Source of the DNA: Deltaproteobacteria bacterium UBA2221
GTDB taxonomy: Bacteria > Desulfobacterota > Syntrophorhabdia > Syntrophorhabdales > WCHB1-27
DNA length: 64,000 bases
Assembly: GCA_002328485.1 (NCBI GenBank)
Contig: DCUF01000070.1
Location: 47,114 to 111,113, forward strand
Direction of reading: 5' to 3'
The translations under genes were made by a program, and so were the position numbers. The notes below the pieces were generated by a model. It did no database searches, was not told the DNA's origin, and saw nothing but the letters and a program-made list of their open reading frames with translations. This document shows positions 43,837 to 53,248 of the stretch, in pieces. Position 1 is the first letter of the stretch, and every line of letters starts with the position of its first letter.

Positions 43837-45659
43837 CAGTTCGTTCCTACAGAAAGAGGATAGTTATCTCCAACCATCAAGGTGTCGACGGCCGCTCTTG
43901 CCGCATGGCGGAGGTCTGGGTCCGTCGCAACGAGAAAGGGAGAAATCAGTTCGGCGGCCCGTCTTTGCCCAAGCCGGACGAGGGCTTTGATGCAGCCTAT
44001 CTTTACGAGATTATGTCCGTCCTGGAGCCCGGCGGCAAAAACGTCGAAAAGGCCCTGGTCCTCCATGGCAGAGAGGGCGGACAAGGTTTGGTATCGCAAC
44101 CAGGGATCGTTCCTCAGTTTCTCCTGGAGTTTGAGCAGATTCGGCTGAAGGGCCGTCAGTCGATATTTCTTTATAATTTCAAGCACCTCAGGCAACACCC
44201 TCTTTCGGGAAAGCAATTCCCCGGTCATAGCCAGGAATCTGGGGTCTTGTTCAGCCAGCTTTCCCATGGCCCTGACGGCCTCGGAGGCAACCCTGTGTTT
44301 TTTGGAACGCAGCAGATCCTGAACGAGCCTATAGGTAAGCCCTTTGTCCATCAGCTCTGCCGCAGACAGGTAGATCCCCTTATCATCCGCAGTTCCGTTT
44401 TTGACAAATTCCTCAGCCAGAGCCTGTGCAGCCGCCGGATCCAGGATACACAGAGACCTCAATGCCTTTTGTCTCGTGTCCCTATAACCCTTTCGGGCCA
44501 GCCTTTCTATGTGCGGCGCCATGTCCGTCAAACCAAGACAAGCGGTCGCCTGCGCTGCATCACCTCGCACGTGGTGGTCAGGATCGGAGAGGAGCATCTC
44601 CACGAGTCCAGCGGTAGGCTCCGTAATGAACGTCACATTTTTTGAGATCTCCCGTTTCGTCTCCAGGGGTGCCCTGGCAAAGACGTCCAGCAAAATAGAA
44701 GCGTCGATCCGTGTACCCGTCAGTGCACAGGCCTTGATCATGGGAAGGGTGAATCTGGCGTCGACCTCTCTCAGGTAGTCCTCCGGGTTGTTCCTCCAGA
44801 CAGGGTGGAGATCCAACAGAAGGGCAATGATAGCCGAGTATTCCTCTTCGCCGGGGTCTCGCTTGGCCAATTCTCCGAGGATCAGGGTAACGGCTTCAGC
44901 GTTCCTGAATAATGTGGCGAGGGCAAGCAGTCTCAAGGGAACTTTACCCCCACTATTGATCAGGTTATGGAGGTGGGTAAGAAGGTCGCTGCCCATGGTG
45001 CTTCTCAGCAGGTCGAGAATCTCCTTGCCCCCATCTTCCAGAATGGTCCTTACGAAGCGGTCCCTTTTTCTTCCCCGCAACGTTCTGACATTCTCTACGA
45101 TCTCACCAATGACTTCCGGATCATTCCAAGCCATGAGGGCGCTGCACGCTGCCGTTGCCTTGAGGCTATCCCCCTCGTGAAAAACCCTCAATAATTGCTG
45201 AAGGGCCTGTCTTCCCCCGATTTCACCAAGACTGGCTGCCGCGGCACACGCAACCCATGTTTTGTCGTGAAGGGCTTGTACCAAGTGTTTTACTGCTCCG
45301 GGTCCGCGAAATTTTCCCAGGGCCGCGCAGGCGGCCTCCCGGACATTGGGGTTTTTATCGCGAGTCTTCTCGATCAGAACCTTCGATCCTCCCGCCGGTC
45401 TGGCATCACCGATAAGGCTGCACGCAAGGGCACGGACGTCAGATTCAGGGGCAGAGGCAAGCCGCACCATGACCTTCCCATACCTGCGAGGGCTTTTGGC
45501 GAGGCTCTCTATAGCCGCCATGCGGAGTCCCACATCTCTTCCTCTGACATGATCGAGGACGGACTCCAGGCCTTGCCCCTTCCCGGCCGAGGCTTTTTTA
45601 AGGCCCCCGCCGTCAGTGATGGTCCTCGCCTTATAGCCTGATAGACCTCTCTCTTCCAT
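43836..45659 (-). CDS. HEAT-repeat protein of the chemotaxis operon
   Basis: 607 residues composed of about 14-16 HEAT-like helical repeats, for example DVRALACSLIGDARPAGGSKVL, VREAACAALGKFRGPGAVKHL and VRGDAAQATACLGLTDMAPHI, with a C-terminal VRLGQRRAAELISPFL. No catalytic motif, membrane segment or signal peptide. It lies between cheB and cheR, the receptor methylesterase and methyltransferase genes, overlapping cheR. HEAT proteins in che operons are known in Deltaproteobacteria, but their function is not established; a scaffold or adaptor for the methylation enzymes is inference. Confidence 0.88.
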   Translation of the reverse strand: MEERGLSGYKARTITDGGGLKKASAGKGQGLESVLDHVRGRDVGLRMAAIESLAKSPRRYGKVMVRLASAPESDVRALACSLIGDARPAGGSKVLIEKTRDKNPNVREAACAALGKFRGPGAVKHLVQALHDKTWVACAAAASLGEIGGRQALQQLLRVFHEGDSLKATAACSALMAWNDPEVIGEIVENVRTLRGRKRDRFVRTILEDGGKEILDLLRSTMGSDLLTHLHNLINSGGKVPLRLLALATLFRNAEAVTLILGELAKRDPGEEEYSAIIALLLDLHPVWRNNPEDYLREVDARFTLPMIKACALTGTRIDASILLDVFARAPLETKREISKNVTFITEPTAGLVEMLLSDPDHHVRGDAAQATACLGLTDMAPHIERLARKGYRDTRQKALRSLCILDPAAAQALAEEFVKNGTADDKGIYLSAAELMDKGLTYRLVQDLLRSKKHRVASEAVRAMGKLAEQDPRFLAMTGELLSRKRVLPEVLEIIKKYRLTALQPNLLKLQEKLRNDPWLRYQTLSALSAMEDQGLFDVFAAGLQDGHNLVKIGCIKALVRLGQRRAAELISPFLVATDPDLRHAARAAVDTLMVGDNYPLSVGTN

Positions 45660-45668
45660 AGGTTTTTC

Positions 45669-46709
45669 TCAAAGTACCTTGACGATCTCCTCGGGGATCT
45701 TCTGAATAGGCAAAACGGCATTAGCAAGATGGGCCTCAATGACGACCCGCGGCATACCATATACCACGCAGGTCTCCTCATCCTGCGCGATCACGTAGCC
45801 CTGTCGAGACTTGATCTCCCTGAACCCCGCCAATCCGTCAGATCCCATTCCGGTCAGTATAACCGCAACGACTTTCGACTCGTATGTACGGGCTACACTG
45901 TCCATCAACAGATCCACCGACGGCCGGTAGATGTAGCGATCGTCCGACACCAGCTCCACAAAGGTCTCCTTGCCCTTTCTCCTCACTGCCATGTGGCTGT
46001 CACCGGGGGCTATCAGGGCCGTTCCCGGTTTTAGGGGCTCTCTATTTTCAGCCTCCTTGACGGTTATCTGACAAAGATGGTTCAAGCGTTCCGCGAAGGA
46101 TTGTGTAAACAGCTTGGGCATATGCTGGGCGATTACCAGAGGGACGGGAAAGGAACTCGAAAGGCTGGTCAATATGTGTTGCAGGGCCGGAGGCCCCCCG
46201 GTCGATGCACCCAAAGAGACGATGTGGTGATCCCCATGAGAGGCAGGCACACTACGTTCAGCCAGCGGTCGTTTCTGTGTATGGATCTCAGGCTTGGGCG
46301 CGGGCAAGCGGACCCTGCGTCTGGCCACATCCTTTATCTTTCTGAGGAGTTCCCCTTCAATCTTGAAAAGCCCCACACCAGCATTGCCACTGTCCTTGGT
46401 TATAAAATCACAGGCCCCCATATTCAGGGCATCAAGGGTTATGTTGGCCCCCTCCTGGGTGATACCGCTCAGCATGATCACAGGCAGAGGCTTGGTGGAC
46501 ATAATCTTCTTCAGGGCCTCTATGCCGTTCATCCGGGGCATCTCAACGTCCATGGTTACGACGTCGGGACGGAGTGCCTCAATTTGCTCCAGGGCATTTA
46601 TTCCGTTATCGGCGGTTCCCACCACCTGAATCCCCGGGTCCTTCTCAAGAATCCTGCATATGACTTTGCGAATGAATGCAGAATCATCAACGACAAGTAC
46701 TCGTATCAT
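45669..46709 (-). CDS. cheB: chemotaxis methylesterase/deamidase CheB
   Basis: Receiver domain (IRVLVVDDSAFIRKVICRIL; phospho-acceptor in VVTMDVEMPRMNGIEAL) joined by a short linker to the CheB esterase domain with Ser in SLGASTGGPPALQ, His in IAQHMPKLFTQSFAERL and Asp in ILTGMGSDGLAG. The ATG at 46709 is chosen for its GAGAGGA; a TTG at 46733 is also open. Overlaps the 3' end of the HDOD gene. Confidence 0.96.
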   Translation of the reverse strand: MIRVLVVDDSAFIRKVICRILEKDPGIQVVGTADNGINALEQIEALRPDVVTMDVEMPRMNGIEALKKIMSTKPLPVIMLSGITQEGANITLDALNMGACDFITKDSGNAGVGLFKIEGELLRKIKDVARRRVRLPAPKPEIHTQKRPLAERSVPASHGDHHIVSLGASTGGPPALQHILTSLSSSFPVPLVIAQHMPKLFTQSFAERLNHLCQITVKEAENREPLKPGTALIAPGDSHMAVRRKGKETFVELVSDDRYIYRPSVDLLMDSVARTYESKVVAVILTGMGSDGLAGFREIKSRQGYVIAQDEETCVVYGMPRVVIEAHLANAVLPIQKIPEEIVKVL

Positions 46710-47619
46710 GGTCCTCTCTGGTTGTATGTTCAAGGAATGCCTTCACTGACTTGAGAGAATCGTAGATCCTGGAGAAGAAGTGCAGTTCCGCTGACGCGGA
46801 AAGTTCCAGTTCCGTCTCCTTTAGACAACTCGATAGGCCGCGGTGTTTTACCAGGAAATCATCAAATTCCCCCAGATCAACGTCCAGGCTGATCCTCTTT
46901 GCAAACTCGCTGGCCAATGCCGTTGCTGTGACTATCTCAATGTGTGGGGTCGTGGATTCACGCGAATGGTGATACCTTACGCCATCGGCAATGGCCAAAG
47001 GAATGTTCCATTGGTCGAGTAACAAGCCTCCAATCATACCGTGGTCCATTCCTAAAACCTGTCGTTCGGCCTCATCTCTTGCCACCGAACCCGACTTCGT
47101 CAACAGCTCGATCTCCCGCACCTCTTCCGGGAAATGCTGATGGATCACGATCTTCCCCATGTCATGAAGGCTCCCACTGATGTAGGCCTCGTTGCACCCC
47201 TGAGGGTTCAGGTGCTGGCTCATTGCCTTCGCAATGATACCCGAAATCATCGCATGTTCTACGAACCCTTCATTCCTAAAGCCTCCCGGCTCTCCCTCCA
47301 GCAATGAAAGAAAGGGCATCTGTAGAATCACCGATGTAAGGTGCTGGTATCCAATGACGGCTATGGCCCGCTCGAGGGTCACGACCTTTCTGAAATTGTT
47401 GGTCCCAAAGTATGCCGTGTTGGCAATACGAAGGACCTCGCTTGACATGGACGGGTCTAGATGGCGTGCCACATCTGAGGCCGAGCTCTTGGGATCGTCG
47501 ATAAGGGAGACGATATCCGCAACCAGACTCGGAAAGGTGGGCAGAATCTTTATCCCTTCGACCTTTTGGAGGATGCTGTTCTGATCCATAGGGTTCTCAA
47601 GGGAATTATCGGCCTCCAC
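46687..47619 (-). CDS. HDOD-domain protein
   Basis: HDOD domain (residues ~20-230): LPTFPSLVADIVSLIDDPKSSASDVARHLDPSMSSEVLRIANTAYFG, then SLHDMGKIVIHQHFPEE and GMIGGLLLDQWNIPLAIADGVRYHH. HDOD proteins are signalling factors related to HD-GYP but usually without activity; the HD pair is still visible here (LHDMGK). It overlaps cheB and lies 11 nt after fliA, so it is made with the motility regulators. Its partner is unknown. Confidence 0.88.
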   Translation of the reverse strand: MEADNSLENPMDQNSILQKVEGIKILPTFPSLVADIVSLIDDPKSSASDVARHLDPSMSSEVLRIANTAYFGTNNFRKVVTLERAIAVIGYQHLTSVILQMPFLSLLEGEPGGFRNEGFVEHAMISGIIAKAMSQHLNPQGCNEAYISGSLHDMGKIVIHQHFPEEVREIELLTKSGSVARDEAERQVLGMDHGMIGGLLLDQWNIPLAIADGVRYHHSRESTTPHIEIVTATALASEFAKRISLDVDLGEFDDFLVKHRGLSSCLKETELELSASAELHFFSRIYDSLKSVKAFLEHTTREDHDTSTCR

Positions 47620-47629
47620 CCCATTCTCT

Positions 47630-48367
47630 TTAGCCTTTGAGCCGGCGCCTGACGTGAGTACGCAACGAAAGGATGGCTTGCGAGTGTATCTGAGAAACGC
47701 GGGCTTCGGTAATGCTCAGGGTCTGGGCGATCTCCTTCATATTCATGTCCTCATAATAGTAGAGGCTAAGGACAATCTTCTGTTTCTCCGGCAGCCTGTC
47801 TATCTCGACGCCGAGGATGTGTTCCATCTCACTGAGTTCGGCACACCTCTCAGGGCTGGCCCCGTCCTCTACCACAAACTTGATGATACCTTCTCTGTCC
47901 GTACCGGACAATTCCGAGATATCCTCTATGCTCAGGATGGAGAGATTCCCGAAGTCCTTGAGCATGTCAAGATAGTCGTCCAGGCTCATTTTCAGTTCCT
48001 GGGCGACCTCCTCCTCCTTCGGATACCTCCCGAGCCTGCTTTCAAGCTTCCTGATGACTTCTTCAAGTTTCTTTGCCTTGGACCTGGCGCTTCGAGGAAA
48101 CCAATCCCTCTTCCTCAACTCGTCGATCATCGCGCCCCGTATCCTGAGGTATGCGAAGGTATTGAGTTTTATGCCCCTGCTCGCATCGTACTTCTCCATT
48201 GCCTCGAGAAGCCCGAGAACGCCTGACGATATCAGATCCTCGGTTACACTGTCGTCCTCAAAGCCTCTTGACACTTTGAAGGCAAGGTGTTTAATGATGG
48301 GCAGAAAATCCTCGATGATCTTTTCCCTTTCATCGACCTCAACGCTTCTGTAGGCTCTCTTATACAT
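47630..48367 (-). CDS. fliA: flagellar sigma factor FliA (sigma-28)
   Basis: Region 2 (IIKHLAFKVSRGFEDDSVTEDLISSGVLGLLEAMEKYDASRGIKLNTFAYLRIRGAMIDELR), region 3 (LEEVIRKLESRLGRYPKEEEVAQEL) and region 4 (IDRLPEKQKIVLSLYYYEDMNMKEIAQTLSITEARVSQIHSQAI) are clear. 245 residues. It directs late flagellar genes such as the flagellin gene here, and is restrained by FlgM (34925-35233). Directly follows flhG. Confidence 0.97.
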   Translation of the reverse strand: MYKRAYRSVEVDEREKIIEDFLPIIKHLAFKVSRGFEDDSVTEDLISSGVLGLLEAMEKYDASRGIKLNTFAYLRIRGAMIDELRKRDWFPRSARSKAKKLEEVIRKLESRLGRYPKEEEVAQELKMSLDDYLDMLKDFGNLSILSIEDISELSGTDREGIIKFVVEDGASPERCAELSEMEHILGVEIDRLPEKQKIVLSLYYYEDMNMKEIAQTLSITEARVSQIHSQAILSLRTHVRRRLKG

Positions 48368-48369
48368 GA

Positions 48370-49113
48370 TCAGTACACCAACCTATCGCATATTTGTTGT
48401 AAGGCTTTGGTGGCAAAGGTTTCCGGAAAACTCTCGGCCCATAATCGTTGCTTCTTTATGGCCAGATTGACGTTCTTGTCGGAGGGGATATACCCCCCAA
48501 AATCAAGGGATACATCAAGGAAACGATCCGTTACGAGGAGGAGTTTCCTGTAGACATCCAGCGCCTCCCGTTCGTCCCTCACCATGTTCACGAGGATCCT
48601 GAAGTCCCTGCGCATGGTCGATTTATGAAGGACCTTGATGGTCGCGTATGAATCGGTCAGACTGGCCGGATCAGGGGTAACGATGACGAACACATCATGG
48701 CTAATGGCGTTGAAGTAGAGCACGTTCGAGGAGATACCGGCAGATGTATCCATGATGAGGAAATCGTAATCAGGGATATCCTGGAATGAAGAGAGCAAGA
48801 TGGTCTTTTCCTCCACCGAAAGATTGGAGAATTCGGCAATGCCTGACGTTGCCGGGATGACCTTGATCCCGAAAGGCCCGTCCACAATGATGTCCTGCAT
48901 GCTCTTCTCCCCGTTTATCAGGTCCCGAATGTTGAACCGGGGCACAACGCCGAGCATGATATCGATGTTGCCAAGGGCCAGATCGGCATCCAGAATGTAG
49001 GTCTGTTTCTTCATCACGCTCAGCAAATAAGCCATGTTGGAGACGATGGCCGATTTGCCTACCCCTCCCTTGCCGCTCGTAATCGCTATTGTTTTCTTTC
49101 TTCGCTCCTCCAT
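48370..49113 (-). CDS. flhG: MinD-like ATPase FlhG (FleN/YlxH)
   Basis: Deviant Walker A motif SGKGGVGKSAIVSN, switch I region YILDADLALGNIDIMLG and Walker B DFLIMDTSAGISSN. 247 residues. Controls flagellar number/position with FlhF. The N-terminal DQAxxLR motif, which stimulates FlhF GTPase in Bacillus and Pseudomonas homologues, is absent; the protein begins only nine residues before the Walker A. Overlaps the flhF end by 28 nt. Confidence 0.93.
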   Translation of the reverse strand: MEERRKKTIAITSGKGGVGKSAIVSNMAYLLSVMKKQTYILDADLALGNIDIMLGVVPRFNIRDLINGEKSMQDIIVDGPFGIKVIPATSGIAEFSNLSVEEKTILLSSFQDIPDYDFLIMDTSAGISSNVLYFNAISHDVFVIVTPDPASLTDSYATIKVLHKSTMRRDFRILVNMVRDEREALDVYRKLLLVTDRFLDVSLDFGGYIPSDKNVNLAIKKQRLWAESFPETFATKALQQICDRLVY

Positions 49114-50129
49114 AAGTTCTCCCGTAGAAGTATCGTGTAGAAGATTTCGTGATCGGCTACGACCAAGTCCCTGATATCGGTCCCCGTCGTAAAAAAGAAG
49201 ACCGGTTTTGCCATGTCCATAACGTAATCGCAGATATGCCCCAGTCTATTTTCCTCATCCAGTTTTGTTATAACGAGTCCCGAAATGTCCGCATCGTTCA
49301 ATTGATCGCAGTACTCTCGGATCTTGCTCTCCCTGGCCCAGGCCGGTGCCAGAATCAGTTTCTCCGTATCCTTCAGACGCCGTGCCACGCGGGCTTGCAG
49401 GTCTGTCCGTCCCGTCATATCGATGATTTTTTTTCGGGTGTCCCTTTCCATCACGAAAAACAAATCCTCTTCGGTGGAGGTGAAGTAAAAGGGGACACCG
49501 GTACTCTCCGAGAAGGTCATGTACTCGTTGTACCTATCCTTCCGGACCGGGTCGAAGGCTACAATCGAAACAGGCTCCTCCCTTTCGACCAGGTATCGTG
49601 CGATCTTCTTTGCCGTGCTTGTCTTCCCCGAACCGCTGGGGCCGAGAATGAGGATACGGTTATGACCGTTCAGGTGCCCCACAGGTATCTTTCTCGACAG
49701 GGTTCGTTTGAGGAAGAAATCCGCCTTCCGGACGTCGTTGGCGAAGCCCCCGGTCTCTTTGAACACGTCGGAGATAATCGAGTATGCCAGCCTGCCGTCG
49801 AATCCATTTGATATCATTATCTTGTGAAGATCCCGGAGGCCCGAGGGAAAACCGTCCAGCCGATGCCCCACTGTCTCCGTTTCCATGGAAGTCAACCTAT
49901 CGCTCAAGGATTTGACGACTCCTGCAATCTCGTCTATCTTTCGCATCAGCTCTCCGCTGTGACCATCCTTCAGGCTATCCTCTTCGATGGCGATCACCAT
50001 TTCAAAACCTTTTCCAGAAGAGCCCCGACGTTCCTTCATATCAATGATGATCGCGTCCGGACCGTACTCCTCTTTGATCTTTTTCATGCCCTCTTTGATG
50101 CTGTCAAATTGGAGGCGCCTGATCTTCAT
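49086..50129 (-). CDS. flhF: SRP-type GTPase FlhF
   Basis: N-terminal B domain (MKIRRLQFDSIKEGMKKIKEEYGPDAIIIDMKERRG), N domain, and G domain with P-loop ILILGPSGSGKTSTAKKIARYL, DPVRKDRYNE, IIDMTGRTD (in place of DTAGR) and LVITKLDEE. 347 residues. Recruits early flagellar components to the assembly site. Overlaps flhA by 4 nt. Confidence 0.95.
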   Translation of the reverse strand: MKIRRLQFDSIKEGMKKIKEEYGPDAIIIDMKERRGSSGKGFEMVIAIEEDSLKDGHSGELMRKIDEIAGVVKSLSDRLTSMETETVGHRLDGFPSGLRDLHKIMISNGFDGRLAYSIISDVFKETGGFANDVRKADFFLKRTLSRKIPVGHLNGHNRILILGPSGSGKTSTAKKIARYLVEREEPVSIVAFDPVRKDRYNEYMTFSESTGVPFYFTSTEEDLFFVMERDTRKKIIDMTGRTDLQARVARRLKDTEKLILAPAWARESKIREYCDQLNDADISGLVITKLDEENRLGHICDYVMDMAKPVFFFTTGTDIRDLVVADHEIFYTILLRENLWRSEERKQ

Positions 50130-52183
50130 GGTATCCTTATCACCCCAGCAGACTTTATCTTTATCTGATGCGGAATCTCATTGTGGGAGACGATCGTGAT
50201 GCCCTGGATATACCGTTCCAGGAATCTTCGCAGCTTGCCCCTGATAACGGGGTGAACGAGAAGGACGGGCTGAACATTGTCGGACATCAGTTTTTTCATC
50301 TCGCTCCCTACCTTATCCACAAGCTGTTGACTGAACGAAAGGTCTAATGCAAGATACGTTCCCTGATCCGTGGTCTGCAGGCTATTGATAACCTTTTCCT
50401 CCAGTGTTTTCTCGAAGATGAGGACGTGGAGCGTTCCATCAATGAGGTAGGGTTTTAGGATGCTCCGAGCCATGCGCTGACGCACGTACTCACACAGGAT
50501 ATCGGGATCTTTCGTAACGCCGGCGTAATCGGCAATAGTCTCGAGGATAGTCACGAGATCCCTGATTGAAACCTGCTCCCGCAGGAGATTCTGGAGCACC
50601 TTCTGGATACTGCCTACGCTAAGATTCTGCTGGCCTATCTCTTCCATCACTTTTTGATGACCGGAGGATACACCATCGATCAGCTTTTGGACCTCCTGCC
50701 GGGAAATGAGGTCATGGGCATTATTACGGACCAGTTCCGTCAGGTGCGTGGCGATGACCGTTGCGTGGTCTACGATGGTAAATCCTTCGGTTGCATACCG
50801 TTCCTTATCTTTATCTCTGATCCAGGTCGCCTCCAGATTGAAGACAGGTTCTCGCGTTGGGATGCCGTCACCCAGGGGGCGACCCTCATCGCCACCCATG
50901 GCCAAGAGGTGCCCGAGAAGCAGTTCGGCCCTCGCGATCTCAACACCTTTAAGGAGGATGGCGTATTCCCCTGCCTTGAACTGCAGGTTGTCCCTCACCT
51001 TTATGGGCGGAATAACGATGCCCAGTTCCTGGGCCATCTGTTTCCTTATGGATTTCAGCTTCTCGAGCAAGCCGCCGGCCAGATCCGTGTCAACAATAGG
51101 GATCAGCCCATACCCGATCTCGATCTCCAGGGTATCGATCGGCTGTACCGAATCCTCCTTCTCCGCTTCAACAGCGGGCGTCTCTGCAGACTCAAGTCTT
51201 TCCTGCTGCTCCTGCTGACTCTTGCCGACAACGTATCCTGCTCCTGCGGTAACGGTTGCGAGAATCAAGAACGGAATCATCGGGATCCCCGGTACGAGGC
51301 CTATGGATAAGAGAATGACCGATGTCAAAGCCATGGCTCTGGGCTGGATGGTCATCTGTGAAACAACGTCTTTGCCAAGGTTCGTGTCGCTTGACGCCCG
51401 TGTCACGATAATGCCGGCTGCCGTTGATGTCAGAAGGGCGGGTATCTGGCTGACCAGACCATCACCGATAGTCAGCATGGTGTAGACTGAAAGGGCGTCG
51501 GTAATGGTCATCCCCTTTTGTACCGTACCTATAATCAATCCGCCGATAATATTGACAAAGATGACAATGATGCCTGCTATGGCATCGCCTCGCACGAACT
51601 TACTGGCACCGTCCATGGAGCCGTAAAAGTCCGCCTCCATCTCAACCGTCTGTCGCCGTCTCCTGGCTTCGGTATCGTCAATAAGACCGGCATTCAGATC
51701 AGCGTCGATACTCATCTGTTTGCCCGGCATGGCATCGAGGGTGAATCGGGCGGCCACCTCGGCCACCCTTCCCGAACCTTTCGTAATGACCACAAAATTG
51801 ATCACCATGACGATCAGGAAAACGATGGCTCCCACCACGTAGTTGCCGCCGATGATAAAGGTGCCGAAGGCCTTGATGATCCGGCCGGCTGCATCCACAC
51901 CCTCGTCCCCGTGAAGCAGGATGAGCCGGGTCGATGCAATATTCAGGGATAGTCTGAACAGCGTAACGATCAGCAAAACCGACGGAAAGATCGAAAAATC
52001 GAGCGGCTTCAGTGTGTACATACCAAGAAGGAGTATCAGAAGGGCTGTGGATATGCTGACGGTAAGGAAGATATCCATCAGGAAGGTGTTGAGCGGAATG
52101 ATCATGATGAGGATAACCACCACAACACTCAAGGCTATGAGGATGTCGCTCTTGTCTCTGACGTAGGTCAGAACCTTTTCCAT
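50126..52183 (-). CDS. flhA: flagellar export gate protein FlhA
   Basis: Seven to eight membrane helices in residues 20-310 with the FHIPEP-type region (RVAEVAARFTLDAMPGKQMSIDADLNAGLIDDTEARRRR), then the four-subdomain cytoplasmic part, ending with the conserved SHNEIP motif near residue 670. 685 residues. Core of the type III export apparatus. Start coincides with the flhB stop. Confidence 0.97.
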   Translation of the reverse strand: MEKVLTYVRDKSDILIALSVVVVILIMIIPLNTFLMDIFLTVSISTALLILLLGMYTLKPLDFSIFPSVLLIVTLFRLSLNIASTRLILLHGDEGVDAAGRIIKAFGTFIIGGNYVVGAIVFLIVMVINFVVITKGSGRVAEVAARFTLDAMPGKQMSIDADLNAGLIDDTEARRRRQTVEMEADFYGSMDGASKFVRGDAIAGIIVIFVNIIGGLIIGTVQKGMTITDALSVYTMLTIGDGLVSQIPALLTSTAAGIIVTRASSDTNLGKDVVSQMTIQPRAMALTSVILLSIGLVPGIPMIPFLILATVTAGAGYVVGKSQQEQQERLESAETPAVEAEKEDSVQPIDTLEIEIGYGLIPIVDTDLAGGLLEKLKSIRKQMAQELGIVIPPIKVRDNLQFKAGEYAILLKGVEIARAELLLGHLLAMGGDEGRPLGDGIPTREPVFNLEATWIRDKDKERYATEGFTIVDHATVIATHLTELVRNNAHDLISRQEVQKLIDGVSSGHQKVMEEIGQQNLSVGSIQKVLQNLLREQVSIRDLVTILETIADYAGVTKDPDILCEYVRQRMARSILKPYLIDGTLHVLIFEKTLEEKVINSLQTTDQGTYLALDLSFSQQLVDKVGSEMKKLMSDNVQPVLLVHPVIRGKLRRFLERYIQGITIVSHNEIPHQIKIKSAGVIRIP

Positions 52184-53247
52184 TACGGCCCTACCCTTTT
52201 CCTGATCTTGTAGACCCGAGCCAGCAGTTCAGCAACGATCACATAGAATTTCTCCGGTATGTAGTCGCCGATCTTAACGCCAAAGAACAGGGCCTGAGCG
52301 AGCGGCTTGTTTTCCATGATCGGAATGCCGTGCATGCGGGCAATGCTCTTGATTTTGTCAGCCACGAAACCGGCTCCCTTGGCGACAACCTTGGGAGCCG
52401 CCATCTCCTTTGCTCGATAGCTCAGGGCAACGGCGTAGGTAGTCGGGTTTGTCACGATCACATCGGCCTTCTTGACATCTTCCAACATTCTTCGCCGTGA
52501 AAATTGCCTCTGAAGACTTCTGATTCTGGATTTGACGAGGGGATTGCCTTCCCTCTCCTTGCTCTCCTCTATTACCTCCTGCTTGGTCATCATCATGTCT
52601 TTCATGAACTGCCATTTCTGGAACATGAAATCCAGGACCGCCAGGAAGAAGAAGACAATGCCCAGTTTGATGGCCAGGGTAAAGGCAAGCTTACCCATGA
52701 AGCTGCCAATAATCCTGGTGTCCTCGCGCGGCAGGGCCATAATGGCGGGAAGTTCATTTTTGATGAGGGAGTAAGAAACCCAGGCCAGGATCGCTATCTT
52801 GAACAGGGATTTCACCAGCTCCTGTAAAGACCTCAGACTGAAAAACTTGCCGAGCCCAGTGATGGGGTTGAGGGCGTTGAAATCGAATTTAAGGGCCTTG
52901 GGGCTCAGCCGAAATCCGGTCTGAAGCACGTTTGCCGATATGCTTAGCACTATGAGGAAGACAAATATGGGAACCGTCACCTTGAGCCAGCCGCTCAGGG
53001 CGAATGAAAGGGTGTCAAACACGTTCGACAGAGAAATATCTACGTTGGCGTTTTGAATGGCATGGACATAGGTTCGGTATGTCTCCTGAAAAGTTCTTGT
53101 AAAGGTAAAATAGAGGAAGATGGAAGAGAAGAGGATGATAAAACAGGAGGACAGCTCAGGCGATCTGGCTACCTTGCCTTTGTCCCTGGCATCTTGTAAT
53201 CGTTTTTCGGTCGGTTTCTCAGTCTTTTCCTGAAAGCTCTCGGACAT
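52183..53247 (-). CDS. flhB: flagellar export switch protein FlhB
   Basis: Four membrane helices and a cytoplasmic domain (EVIEESKEREGNPLVKSRIRSLQRQFSRRRML). The autocleavage site reads NPTT (in VTNPTTYAVALSY) rather than the usual NPTH; Asn and Pro, which carry the cleavage, are kept. 354 residues. Switches export specificity from hook to filament with FliK. One base from fliR. Confidence 0.95.
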   Translation of the reverse strand: MSESFQEKTEKPTEKRLQDARDKGKVARSPELSSCFIILFSSIFLYFTFTRTFQETYRTYVHAIQNANVDISLSNVFDTLSFALSGWLKVTVPIFVFLIVLSISANVLQTGFRLSPKALKFDFNALNPITGLGKFFSLRSLQELVKSLFKIAILAWVSYSLIKNELPAIMALPREDTRIIGSFMGKLAFTLAIKLGIVFFFLAVLDFMFQKWQFMKDMMMTKQEVIEESKEREGNPLVKSRIRSLQRQFSRRRMLEDVKKADVIVTNPTTYAVALSYRAKEMAAPKVVAKGAGFVADKIKSIARMHGIPIMENKPLAQALFFGVKIGDYIPEKFYVIVAELLARVYKIRKRVGP

Positions 53248-53248
53248 A

